The notes beneath the pieces are model-generated. The model did not search any database, was not told the origin of the DNA, and worked only from the letters and a program-made list of their open reading frames with translations. Positions 41,034 through 48,860 of a stretch of 64,000 nt of DNA are shown in pieces. The position numbers and the translations under genes were made by a program. The stretch's first letter is position 1. The number at the start of each line of letters is the position of its first letter. Origin of the DNA: Mycobacterium sp. M26 (GTDB lineage Bacteria > Actinomycetota > Actinomycetes > Mycobacteriales > Mycobacteriaceae); NCBI RefSeq assembly GCF_001494595.1, contig NZ_LN929908.1, positions 496,001 through 560,000 of the forward strand. The letters are read 5' to 3'.

Positions 41034-42016
41034 CCGAGCAGGCTCCTGATCTTGTCGACGACACCCGCGGCGGTGAAGCCGTAGTGGCGGTAGAGATGAG
41101 TGGGTGGGGCGATCAGCGCGTACTCGTCGGCCAGCGCCAGGCGCTCCAGTCGGGCGGTGATTCCGGCCAGTGCGACGGCCTCGGCGACAGCGGTGCCCAG
41201 CCCGCCGATCACGTTGTGCTCCTCGATGGTGAGGATCCGGCCGGTTGCGGTCGCTTCGGCGACCACGCGGTCGGTATCGAGCGGTTTGAGGTAGATGGCG
41301 TCCAGTACGGTGACGCCAATTCCCTCCGCCGCCAACGTATCCGCGGCTTCGGCGGCGATCCGCACGCCGATCCCGGTGGCGATCACCGTCAGGTCGCCAC
41401 CGGAGCGGACCTCGACGAACCGGCCGCGGTCGAGCACCGGCACGTCCGGGTAGACCTCGCGCTCGCTGCCGCGCCCGAGCCGGATGTACACCGGGCCGGG
41501 CTCGTCGAGGCTGGCACGGATCGCGGCCCGGGTCGACGGTCCGTCGCACGGTGCGAGCACGGTGAGGCCGGCGATGCTGCGGGTGATCGCGATGTCCTCG
41601 GTCGCATGATGGGAGGTGCCGTAGAACCCCATCGAGATGCCGGCATGGTGGGCCAGGATCCGCACCGGCATTTGCGTATAGGCCAGGTCGGTGCGGATCT
41701 GCTCGGCGCACAGTAGCGAGACGAACGAGGCGAACGTCGCCACGAAGGTCTGGGTGCCCGTGCTGGCGAGACCGGCTGCCACCGAGACCATGTTCTGCTC
41801 GGCGATACCCATGTTGAGGAAGCGCTCGGGGTGGCGTTCGGCGAAGTCCGTCAGGCGGTTGGAGGTGGCCAGATCGGCGGTCAGCACGGCGATGTCGGCG
41901 CCGGCGTCGACCAGGTCGGCCAGTTCCTCACCGGCCACGAAGGCCGACAGTCCCGGCAATGAGGTGGTGACGTTCCAGGAGGGCCGGCCACGCTCAGATG
42001 TCGTTGTCGTGCTCAC
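41030..42016 (-). CDS. Transketolase C-terminal (pyrimidine-binding) subunit
   Basis: 328 residues from GTG 42016, sharing one base with the upstream stop (TAGTG). It carries the PYR domain with the catalytic Glu in MGIAEQNMVSVAAGLA, the FASFVSLLCAEQIR and HHAGISMGFYGTSHHATEDIA blocks, and the C-terminal transketolase domain (EEHNVIGGLGTAVAE). It forms a split enzyme with the next gene. The family transfers two-carbon units; the actual sugar or aldehyde substrate is not evident. Confidence 0.93.
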   Translation of the reverse strand: MSTTTTSERGRPSWNVTTSLPGLSAFVAGEELADLVDAGADIAVLTADLATSNRLTDFAERHPERFLNMGIAEQNMVSVAAGLASTGTQTFVATFASFVSLLCAEQIRTDLAYTQMPVRILAHHAGISMGFYGTSHHATEDIAITRSIAGLTVLAPCDGPSTRAAIRASLDEPGPVYIRLGRGSEREVYPDVPVLDRGRFVEVRSGGDLTVIATGIGVRIAAEAADTLAAEGIGVTVLDAIYLKPLDTDRVVAEATATGRILTIEEHNVIGGLGTAVAEAVALAGITARLERLALADEYALIAPPTHLYRHYGFTAAGVVDKIRSLLG

Positions 42017-42858
42017 TATTTCGACTCCAATTCGCTGATCGCGCGTTGCCGGTCGGCCTCGCCCAGGTAGCCGAGATGCCAGCCGGCGTCGCCTTCCATG
42101 AAGGACACGCCCTTGCCTTTGAGGGTGCGGGCGATGATCACCGTCGGGGCGCCGTGGCCGCCGCGGGCGGGGGACAACGCGGCACGCAACTGCTCGACGT
42201 CGTGACCGTCGACCTCCTCGACGTTCCAGCCGAAGGCCGTGAACTTGGCGCCGATCGGCTCGATGCCGAGCACCTCACCGACCGGGCCGTCCAGCGTCCA
42301 CCCGTTGGCGTCGACGATCGCGATCAATCCGGCGGCCTGGTGGTGAGCGGCGGCCATCGCCGCTTCCCACACCTGGCCCTCGTGCAGTTCACCGTCCCCG
42401 ATCAAGACAAAGGTGCGATAGGTGGCGTCCCGCATCCGGCCACCGAGTGCCATGCCCAGTCCCACCGAGAGGTTGTGGCCGATCGATCCGGAACTGAAGT
42501 CGATACCGGGCACTTTGTTCATGTCGGGGTGATCGCCCAGCGGGCTGCCCAGTCGGGTGTAGGAATCCAGCCACTCGGCGGGGAAGTACTCCAGTTCGGC
42601 CAGCAGCGGGTAAAGACCAACGGCCACATGGCCTTTCCCCAGCAGGAATCGGTCACGGTCGGGCCAGTCCGGCTCGCCGGGGCGCAGGTCGAGGACGGCG
42701 TCGTAGAGGACGGCCAGGATCTCCGCACAGGAGAAGGTGCTCGAATAATGGCCGCTGCCCGCCACTTCGACGAGGTCGATGGTCTTGCGTCGAATCCAGT
42801 CGGCACGACGGCGCAGTTCCTCCGTGGTGCGACGCGCGCGTTGCGAAGTCGAAGTCAT
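42016..42858 (-). CDS. Transketolase N-terminal (TPP-binding) subunit
   Basis: 280 residues from ATG 42858. The thiamine pyrophosphate motif GDGELHEGQVWEAAMAAAHHQAAGLIAIVDANG (about residues 150-182), the SGHYSSTFSCAEIL entry helix and SIGHNLSVGLGMALGGRM are present. It is the first gene of the four-gene minus-strand operon and is divergent from a TetR gene only 26 bp away. A 19-bp palindrome fills the gap, so it is probably repressed by that TetR protein. Confidence 0.93.
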   Translation of the reverse strand: MTSTSQRARRTTEELRRRADWIRRKTIDLVEVAGSGHYSSTFSCAEILAVLYDAVLDLRPGEPDWPDRDRFLLGKGHVAVGLYPLLAELEYFPAEWLDSYTRLGSPLGDHPDMNKVPGIDFSSGSIGHNLSVGLGMALGGRMRDATYRTFVLIGDGELHEGQVWEAAMAAAHHQAAGLIAIVDANGWTLDGPVGEVLGIEPIGAKFTAFGWNVEEVDGHDVEQLRAALSPARGGHGAPTVIIARTLKGKGVSFMEGDAGWHLGYLGEADRQRAISELESK

Positions 42859-42860
42859 GG

Positions 42861-42879
42861 ATACAGTACAGTACTGTAT
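42861..42879. promoter_or_regulatory. TetR operator: 19-bp perfect palindrome
   Basis: ATACAGTACAGTACTGTAT, perfectly symmetrical about the central A. It occupies most of the 26 bp between the divergent start codons of the transketolase operon (42858) and the tetR gene (42885), so both transcripts must be short-leadered or leaderless. Confidence 0.82.
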
Positions 42880-42884
42880 TCAGC

Positions 42885-43451
42885 GTGACCGAGTCTACTG
42901 CCCCCGCCAAGCAGGCACCCCGAGTGGCCGATGCGCTGCTGGATGCCGCGGTCGAACTGGTGCGTCGAGGCGGGTTGTCCGCGTTGACCACCGAGACACT
43001 GGCCGCCCAGGCGCGGGTCAGCAAAACCACGATCTACAAGAGGTTCTCCGGCAAGGAGGAGATTCTGGCGGCCACCCTCGATCACCTCGACTGGCGGCCC
43101 GAGGTGGACGAAACTGGTGATCTCCGAGAGGAACTCACCGACTACCACCGCGACCGCGGCGAGTTCTTCGCACAGCGTGGTGTGGCCCGGGTACTGGCCG
43201 CGGTGATGGCCGCCTCGGCCGGCGACCGCCCGACGCGCCAGGCCGTGGCCCAGCATCTGCGGCGCCAGTTGTCGGTCCCCCAGGAGATCCTGCAGCGGGC
43301 CCACGACCGGGGGGAGATCAGCGACCGGTTCCGGGTGGACACCCTGGTGACCGTGCTCTGCGGCGCTGCCTACTACCGGTCGGTGATCGAGGGCAAGCCG
43401 CTCGACGAACGGTTTCTCGACGAGCTCGTCGAGCTGATCACGACGGCCTGA
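42885..43451 (+). CDS. TetR-family regulator of the transketolase operon
   Basis: 188 residues from GTG 42885. The helix-turn-helix is LTTETLAAQARVSKTTIYKRFSGKEEILAA (about residues 36-65), with a C-terminal TetR domain (GVARVLAAVMAASAGDRPTRQAVAQHLRRQ). It is divergent from the split-transketolase operon, with the palindromic operator between them. It probably represses both in the absence of the pathway substrate. Confidence 0.92.
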   Translation: MTESTAPAKQAPRVADALLDAAVELVRRGGLSALTTETLAAQARVSKTTIYKRFSGKEEILAATLDHLDWRPEVDETGDLREELTDYHRDRGEFFAQRGVARVLAAVMAASAGDRPTRQAVAQHLRRQLSVPQEILQRAHDRGEISDRFRVDTLVTVLCGAAYYRSVIEGKPLDERFLDELVELITTA

Positions 43452-43814
43452 CTACTGCCCTTCGACGGGGACGGGTGCCGCGGTGTCGCAGCGGCCGCGG
43501 AAGTCCAGTGACGGCTGCCGAATGGCCTGAAGGTCGGCTTTCACCTGTGGATTGGCATCCAGGTACGCCCTGGCCTCGGCGCGCTTCTGCTCCATCGGCA
43601 GGTCCTTGAGGCCGGTGAAGAACTCGTTGACGTCCGGATGGGTGAACAGATAGCCCGACAGCGAGAACCCGACGCCCGACATCACCCCGGCCAGGTCGGC
43701 GGAGGTGCAGTTGGGCGGATCCGCTGCGGCGGGTGCGGCGGCGCCCAGCGCTACGGCGCCCGCGCCGAGTCCGACCGTGATCGCTCGCCGCATCCAGTGC
43801 TGTGCAGATGACAT
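43452..43814 (-). CDS. Hemophore-related secreted heme-binding protein
   Basis: 120 residues. A signal peptide covers about 1-31 (GAVALGAAAPAAA|DPP). The mature part follows the mycobacterial hemophore (Rv0203-like) pattern: a Cys early (PNCTSADLAGVMSGVGFSLSGYLFTHPDVNEFFTGL), LDANPQVKADL and a second Cys near the end (FRGRCDTAAP) for a disulphide. The family binds heme outside the cell for uptake with MmpL partners. It directly abuts the stop of the convergent tetR gene. Whether heme binding is retained cannot be told. Confidence 0.88.
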   Translation of the reverse strand: MSSAQHWMRRAITVGLGAGAVALGAAAPAAADPPNCTSADLAGVMSGVGFSLSGYLFTHPDVNEFFTGLKDLPMEQKRAEARAYLDANPQVKADLQAIRQPSLDFRGRCDTAAPVPVEGQ

Positions 43815-43883
43815 GTCGCTCCTCCGGCGTGCCGTCGACCCACGCTGTGTTCGCAGGATATCGGCTCAACCGCCGGTCGGGGG

Positions 43884-44309
43884 TCAGCTTGCCCCGACCA
43901 GAACGGCCGGATAGTGCTCGACGTAACTCCGGTTGTCGATGCCGACGTAGGTGCAGGTGCGGTCCTGCAGATTCACCACGAAGTGGATCACGCCCGCCCG
44001 CCACGATGCCTCGGCGAACTCCTCGAATGTGGTCTGTCCGGCCTGATCCTCCCGCAGCGCACGGATCAGCGCGGCCTCGTCGAACGGTGCCACGTCGTGC
44101 ATGCCGGTGTGCAGGGGAGTGTCCTGGGTGACGACCGGACCCTGTTCGGTGTCGTAGACGCACAGCATCGCCGGCAGCCAGTAGGTGAAGGTGCGAACAC
44201 CGTTGCGGCGCAGCACCTCTGCGAAGTGCGGGAAACCTTCGACGGCGGGGCGGCGCGCGGCGCCTTCGCGGAGTGCGGACTCGAGTGTGGAGATGGCTTC
44301 GGATATCAT
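43884..44309 (-). CDS. DUF1398 family protein
   Basis: 141 residues from ATG 44309 (MISEAISTLESALREGA). The DUF1398 core is FPHFAEVLRRNGVRTFTYWLPAMLCVYDTEQGPVV and FAEASWRAGVIHFVVNLQDRTCTYVGIDNRSYVEHYPAV. It is a small cytosolic protein of unknown activity; the fold is related to a phage-derived family in E. coli. It is divergent from a MarR regulator, with an inverted repeat between them, so it is probably the regulated target. Confidence 0.87.
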   Translation of the reverse strand: MISEAISTLESALREGAARRPAVEGFPHFAEVLRRNGVRTFTYWLPAMLCVYDTEQGPVVTQDTPLHTGMHDVAPFDEAALIRALREDQAGQTTFEEFAEASWRAGVIHFVVNLQDRTCTYVGIDNRSYVEHYPAVLVGAS

Positions 44310-44327
44310 GACAACATAGGACCAATC

Positions 44328-44343
44328 TGACAACATATTGTCA
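44328..44343. promoter_or_regulatory. MarR operator candidate TGACAA-CATA-TTGTCA
   Basis: A 16-bp inverted repeat between the divergent DUF1398 and MarR genes. A further half site, TGACAACATA, at 44309-44318 repeats the left arm with its spacer 19 bp upstream. Confidence 0.7.
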
Positions 44344-44354
44344 AATCTGGAGGT

Positions 44355-44780
44355 GTGATGGCCGACGACGTGGCCCTGTTGGTGGCTGACGTGTTCGAGC
44401 TCGCCGGCCTGCTGCGGCGTACCGGTGAGGCGGTCGCCGCCCAGGAGGGCCAGACGCAGGCGCGCTGGCAACTGCTCAGCGTGCTCTCTGAGGAGCCCCT
44501 CACAGTGCCGCAGGCGGCCCGCCGGTTGGGTATCACCCGGCAGGGCGTCCAGCGGGTGGTCAACGATCTCGTGGCCGCCGGGCTCGTCGAGTTCGCGGAC
44601 AATCCGGACCACCGCACGTCACCGCTGGCGCAGCTGACCGCGCCGGGGCGCCGCATTCTGGTGGCCATCACCGAGCAGGCCGCACACGAGAACCGGCGGC
44701 TGGCCGACGCGCTCGGATCGACGAGTCTGCGGGCCACCCACGACGGCGTCCGACGCCTGATCGCCGCGCTGAAATCCTGA
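44355..44780 (+). CDS. MarR-family regulator
   Basis: 141 residues from GTG 44355 (ATG 44358 is an alternative), GGAGG 5 bp upstream. The winged helix is LTVPQAARRLGITRQGVQRVVNDLVAAGLVEFADNPDHRTSPLAQLTAPGR (about residues 47-98). It is divergent from the DUF1398 gene. The operator next to its start suggests autorepression. Its stop lies 4 bp from the convergent kinase gene. Confidence 0.92.
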   Translation: MMADDVALLVADVFELAGLLRRTGEAVAAQEGQTQARWQLLSVLSEEPLTVPQAARRLGITRQGVQRVVNDLVAAGLVEFADNPDHRTSPLAQLTAPGRRILVAITEQAAHENRRLADALGSTSLRATHDGVRRLIAALKS

Positions 44781-44784
44781 CCGG

Positions 44785-45897
44785 CTACTGGCCGCGGTGC
44801 TTCTTGGGCCCCTTGCCCGGCGGCGGGCCACCCCGGTTGGGTTCTGCGTCGCCATCCCCGGCCGCAACCGATGGGGTGGTCGGTTCGGGTGTTGCGCTCG
44901 GCGGCGGTGGCGGCGGGCTCAGCGTCGTGCTGGTGGTCACCTGTTCCGGTGACCGCGCCGGTGCCGGGTCGCTGGCCAGTGCCAGCGCAACGATGCCGAG
45001 AACCAGCAGGGAGGTCACCGCGGCGAAGATGGCGGTGGCCCGGTGCCGTCGCCGCCCGGGAGCGGTAAGTGGCGGTCCAGCAAGGACTTTCGTCGGTGGA
45101 TGTGGTGCGGCCAACGCCGTGTGCAACGCGTGGGCGCTGCCGAAACGGGCCCGCGGGTCGCGGTCCATCGCCCGTTCGACCACCGCCGCCAGAGCCGGCT
45201 CCACGTCGGGACGCAGCGCCCGCAGCGGCGGGGGAGTGCCGTGCAGGATCGCGCCGGCCAGAGCGGCCATGTTGTGCTCTTCGGCGGCGAACGGCCGGTG
45301 ACCGGCAAGGCATTCGAAGCCCAGCACCCCGGTGGCGTACACATCGTCGGCCACCGAGGCCGGCGCACCGGCCAGTCGCTCCGGGCTCAGGTACGCCATG
45401 GTGCCCATGATCTGGCCGGTCTGGGTGTGGGCCGCCTGGGGCGTCTTCGCCAGCCCGAAGTCGGCCACCTTCACATCTCCGCCCTCGGTCAGCAGAATGT
45501 TGCCCGGCTTGATATCGCGATGCAGCACGCCGCCGGCATGTGCGGTCGCCAGGGCGGCGGTGATGCTGACCAGGATCCGGCGGACCTCGTGACCGGGCAG
45601 CGGTCCGCTCGCGATCCGGTCCGCCAAGGTGGCGCCGGGGAGGCGCTCCATGGCGATGAACGGCACGCCGTCGTGCTCCCCGAAGTCGTAGACCGCGACG
45701 ATGTTGGGATGACTGAGCCGGGCTGCGGCCCGGGCTTCGAGGTGGAACCGGCGGCGCAGGTCGGGCTGGGCGGCTAGTGCCGGGTGCAGCAGTTTGATCG
45801 CCACCGGCCGGTCCAGGAGGGTGTCCCACCCGTCGCGCACTTCACCCATGCCGCCGAGACCGACGACGGCACGCACGTCGTAGCGTCCGCAGAGCAT
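44785..45897 (-). CDS. Receptor-like Ser/Thr protein kinase with short extracellular tail
   Basis: 370 residues. The kinase domain (about 1-265) has the glycine loop GLGGMGEV, Lys35 (VAIK), the catalytic loop HRDIKPGN with Asp128 and DFG Asp146 (ADFGLAK). The activation segment has several Thr (HTQTGQIMGTMAYLSPE). A membrane segment at about 288-308 leads to a 60-residue extracytoplasmic tail rich in Pro, Thr and Ser, too small for a PASTA or sensor domain. It is Pkn-family but not one of the recognised orthologues. The upstream neighbour encodes a secreted protein. Confidence 0.92.
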   Translation of the reverse strand: MLCGRYDVRAVVGLGGMGEVRDGWDTLLDRPVAIKLLHPALAAQPDLRRRFHLEARAAARLSHPNIVAVYDFGEHDGVPFIAMERLPGATLADRIASGPLPGHEVRRILVSITAALATAHAGGVLHRDIKPGNILLTEGGDVKVADFGLAKTPQAAHTQTGQIMGTMAYLSPERLAGAPASVADDVYATGVLGFECLAGHRPFAAEEHNMAALAGAILHGTPPPLRALRPDVEPALAAVVERAMDRDPRARFGSAHALHTALAAPHPPTKVLAGPPLTAPGRRRHRATAIFAAVTSLLVLGIVALALASDPAPARSPEQVTTSTTLSPPPPPPSATPEPTTPSVAAGDGDAEPNRGGPPPGKGPKKHRGQ

Positions 45898-45936
45898 GCC
45901 CGGTAGGTACCCCGGCCGGGCCGTCGATCAACCCTC

Positions 45937-46497
45937 TTAGCGGCTGCCGCCGACCTCAGCGGGCAGCGGTGGCGGCAACGGCGTGGTGGATGTGGGCGTG
46001 GTCGACGTGGGTTTGGCCGAGGTCGTGGGCGTGGCCGATCCCGAGGTGCTCGGTGACGACGTGCTCGGTGACGAGGTGCCCGATGCCGGGGATTTCGGCC
46101 CGTGGAAATCCAGCCAGGACTCGCTGCGGATGGTCTTGCCGCCCGAGTTGACCGTCAACGATTTGGCGTCGACCAGGTAGGTGATGCCGTCGCTCTCGGC
46201 GTCGTAGGCGCCGTTGCCGTAGGCCGAGGCGGGCAGGATCAGCTTGGCGCCGTCGCGTACCCGCACCCCGCGGTATTCGTACTGGCCGCCGGAGTCCTTG
46301 CAAATCGCCACCCGGGAGGTGTCGGTGCTGCCGAACAGCACCGCGGTGTCGGAGGCTGCGCAGCGCGCGGTCGAATCGACGTAGCCCTGTGAGTCGTAGG
46401 CCGGCGCGGCAGCCGCCGACGGCAGGGCGGTGACACACATGGTCAAACCAGCCGCGACCGCGGCGACGCGGGCGGTGCGGACCCAGATACGAGACAT
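45937..46497 (-). CDS. Secreted protein with Ser/Thr/Pro-rich C-terminus
   Basis: 186 residues from ATG 46497 (MSRIWVRTARVAAVAAGL); ATG 46509 would add four residues. A signal peptide covers about 1-31 (SAAAA|PAY). A beta-rich domain (about 35-130, three mature cysteines: ARCAASD, AICKDSGG) is followed by an STS/SPST repeat tail and PLPPPLP. It lies 39 bp upstream of the Ser/Thr kinase on the same strand, so it could be an extracellular partner of that kinase (inference). No known family. Confidence 0.78.
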   Translation of the reverse strand: MSRIWVRTARVAAVAAGLTMCVTALPSAAAAPAYDSQGYVDSTARCAASDTAVLFGSTDTSRVAICKDSGGQYEYRGVRVRDGAKLILPASAYGNGAYDAESDGITYLVDAKSLTVNSGGKTIRSESWLDFHGPKSPASGTSSPSTSSPSTSGSATPTTSAKPTSTTPTSTTPLPPPLPAEVGGSR

Positions 46498-46697
46498 CAC
46501 TCCATCCACGACACCATGGGTCGCGGACGGGTGCGACCGTCGATGCAGAGAAACTACGAGATCGTTAGTTTCCCGATACCGGGCGGGTCGCCGGAGTTAT
46601 TGACGTGAACAGATTTTCCATCTTGTACAGTGTCGGAGCGCACAGTCAGCCTCGGCTGTGAGCAACAACACAGTGGGGGGTCACAGATGGAGTTTGG

Positions 46698-48014
46698 ATG
46701 CGAGATCACATGGGTCGCGGCCGGCTGATCGGCCGCCGAGCCCTCAAGGCGGTCATGACGGTCCTCGCGGCCGTCGCCCTGTTCATCACCTCGGCGCTGC
46801 CTGCGTGGGCTGCCGACACCATCACCCTGACCTGGGTGCGCCATGGCGAGTCCTACGGCAACCTGCCTGGTGCGGGCATCAACACCGAGGTGCCGGGCCC
46901 GATCCTGACGCCTGAGGGTGAGGACCAGGCCGAGGCGGTCGCCGACCAGCTGAAGGCCGATGGCGTGGCCTACGACGGCATCTACTACTCGGACATGATC
47001 CGGACCCAGCAGACCGGGAACTACCTGCACACCGAACTGAGCTCGCTGCCGTTCACCGAGGTGCCGAACTTCCGAGAGATCAGCGCCGGCATCTTCGAGG
47101 GTTCGCCGGTCGACAGCGGCCTGGGCCGGATCGGCTATTTCCTGATCCCGCTGACCTGGACGCTGGGCCTGCGCTCGCTGCCCATCCCACTGGGTGAGGG
47201 CGGCAACGAGTTCGAGGCCAGGGTCAACGAGTCGATCCAGACGGTCATCGACGACGGCTCGGTCAAGCCGGTGATCTATTCGCACGGCGCCACGATCATG
47301 ATCTGGACGATGATGAACGTCGACAACCCGGATATTGCGTTGCTGCTGAGCCACCCGCTGCCCAACACCGGCATCGTCGTCGTCGAGGGCAACCCGGAGG
47401 ACGGCTGGACGCTGGTCAGCTACGACGGCATCGCCGTCGACCAGAACCCGGGCCTGGGCACCCAGCTGTTCGTCAACTTCCGTGACCTCGTGGTGGCCCC
47501 GCAGACCGCGATCTACAACGTGGTTCAGGCCGTCAAGACGCTGAACCTGCCGACGATCGTCAACGCGATCGCCACCGGTGTGGTCGACGTGGCCCAGGCG
47601 GGCGTCCAGTTCGTCACCAAGTCGGTCAGCGACATCGTCAACGCCATCATCGGCGCTCTGCCGGGCGGAGCGCAGGCCAGCGCGGCGGCAACCAAGGCCG
47701 CGGCCGTCAAGTCGGCCGGCGCGGCGACCACCTCGCTGGTTGCCGGCACCGAGCCTGCTACCGAACCGGTCAAGGACTCCTCGGAGTCCACCGAGAAGGC
47801 GGCCGACGACACCGAAAGTGGCAACGGCGCAACCGATCTCAGCGACGGCAACAAGGTCGAGCCCGGCAAGGCCGGCTCGGCCCGCACCGCCGGCTCGCTG
47901 CAGTCGGTGTCGGACAAGGCTGACGACAGCTCGTCGTCTGCCGCTGACTCCGGCAGCTCCGCCAAGAAGTCCACCGGCGGAAGCAAGCGGTCCAGCCAGA
48001 AGGCTGCCGCCTGA
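46698..48014 (+). CDS. Secreted histidine phosphatase-family protein with low-complexity tail
   Basis: 438 residues. A signal peptide covers about 1-38 (ALFITSALPAWA|ADT). The phosphoglycerate-mutase-like domain starts at once with the catalytic RHG motif (LTWVRHGESYGNLPG), the EIS.GIFEG block (acid/base Glu) and VIYSHGATIMIW (second His). From residue 305 the chain becomes helical and then low complexity (Ala, Ser, Lys, Glu, Asp), like the proteins at 3300 and 55484. It is a probable extracellular phosphatase; substrate unknown. A terminator follows directly. Confidence 0.9.
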   Translation: MRDHMGRGRLIGRRALKAVMTVLAAVALFITSALPAWAADTITLTWVRHGESYGNLPGAGINTEVPGPILTPEGEDQAEAVADQLKADGVAYDGIYYSDMIRTQQTGNYLHTELSSLPFTEVPNFREISAGIFEGSPVDSGLGRIGYFLIPLTWTLGLRSLPIPLGEGGNEFEARVNESIQTVIDDGSVKPVIYSHGATIMIWTMMNVDNPDIALLLSHPLPNTGIVVVEGNPEDGWTLVSYDGIAVDQNPGLGTQLFVNFRDLVVAPQTAIYNVVQAVKTLNLPTIVNAIATGVVDVAQAGVQFVTKSVSDIVNAIIGALPGGAQASAAATKAAAVKSAGAATTSLVAGTEPATEPVKDSSESTEKAADDTESGNGATDLSDGNKVEPGKAGSARTAGSLQSVSDKADDSSSSAADSGSSAKKSTGGSKRSSQKAAA

Positions 48015-48026
48015 CCCACCACGACA

Positions 48027-48057
48027 TCGGCCCCCTCCACACCGGAGGGGGCCGATT
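48027..48057. terminator. Bidirectional intrinsic terminator
   Basis: A 13-bp perfect stem (48027-48039 with 48045-48057) and ACACC loop, followed by TTTCGTGTT. It lies between convergent genes ending at 48014 and 48064. The stem core ATCGGCCCC(C/T)TCC is nearly the same as in the terminator at 4487. Confidence 0.9.
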
Positions 48058-48063
48058 TCGTGT

Positions 48064-48816
48064 TCAGCCCAGATACTCCGATTCCAGCACCAGATCGGGC
48101 ACCAGCTTCTGGTACTCCATGTGGGTGCGGTGCTCGACGGTCTTCCAGGACCGGCCCTGCTGCTCGTTCATGTAGGCCCGGTACTTCGGCGACCCGGGAA
48201 AGCCGACGTTGTCGGCGACGGCCACGGTGCCCGGGTGCAGCCAGCCGCGCTCGGCGATGCTGAGCAGATCGGCCAGGTAGGCGTTCTTGTCGTGATCGAT
48301 GAACAGCAGGTCCACACTGCCCGGGCCGAACCCGTGCTCGTCACGCAGCCGGTCCAGGGTGCGCCCGTTGTCGCCGATCGTTCCCACCACGCAGGTGATC
48401 CGGTCGGCCACCCCGGCGTGCGCCCAGATCCGCCGGGCCACTTCGGCATTGGCCTGCGCCAGCTCCACCGAGAACACCCGCGCCTGCGGTGCGCAGCGCG
48501 CGATCCGCAGCGCGCTGTACCCGCAGTAGGTGCCCAGTTCCAGAACCTGGCGCGGTGCCACCCGGCGTACCGCGGCGTCGAGCAGCTCACCCTTCTCGTC
48601 GCCGATGTTGACCAGGAACGACTTGTCGTAGGCGTACTCGTCGAGGGTGGCCAGCACGTGCTCGATGTCGCCGCGGCGGGCATGCGTCTCGACATAATCG
48701 GCGGCCGCCGCCTCCCGGCCGTCACCGATCTGGCCGGTCCTGGTGAAATTGCGCAGCCCGATCCCGGTCCGCAACACCGACCATCGCAACAACGGCAGAC
48801 GCTGGCGAAGATTCAT
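48064..48816 (-). CDS. Class I O-methyltransferase (COMT-like)
   Basis: 250 residues. The SAM-binding motif I is VLELGTYCGYSALRIAR (about residues 90-106), with VFSVELAQANAEVARRIWAHAG, the metal-binding LLFIDHDKNAYLADL (Asp pair) and VAVADNVGFPGSPKY (Asp-Asn), which gives the catechol O-methyltransferase metal site. Residues 1-35 are a basic amphipathic extension. It is similar to mycobacterial Rv1703c/Rv0187-type enzymes. It stands divergent from the methyltransferase/MMPL genes. Confidence 0.9.
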   Translation of the reverse strand: MNLRQRLPLLRWSVLRTGIGLRNFTRTGQIGDGREAAAADYVETHARRGDIEHVLATLDEYAYDKSFLVNIGDEKGELLDAAVRRVAPRQVLELGTYCGYSALRIARCAPQARVFSVELAQANAEVARRIWAHAGVADRITCVVGTIGDNGRTLDRLRDEHGFGPGSVDLLFIDHDKNAYLADLLSIAERGWLHPGTVAVADNVGFPGSPKYRAYMNEQQGRSWKTVEHRTHMEYQKLVPDLVLESEYLG

Positions 48817-48860
48817 GCCTTCACGCTACGTTGTGCCCGGGGGCGCCAGGCGGAGGTTGT

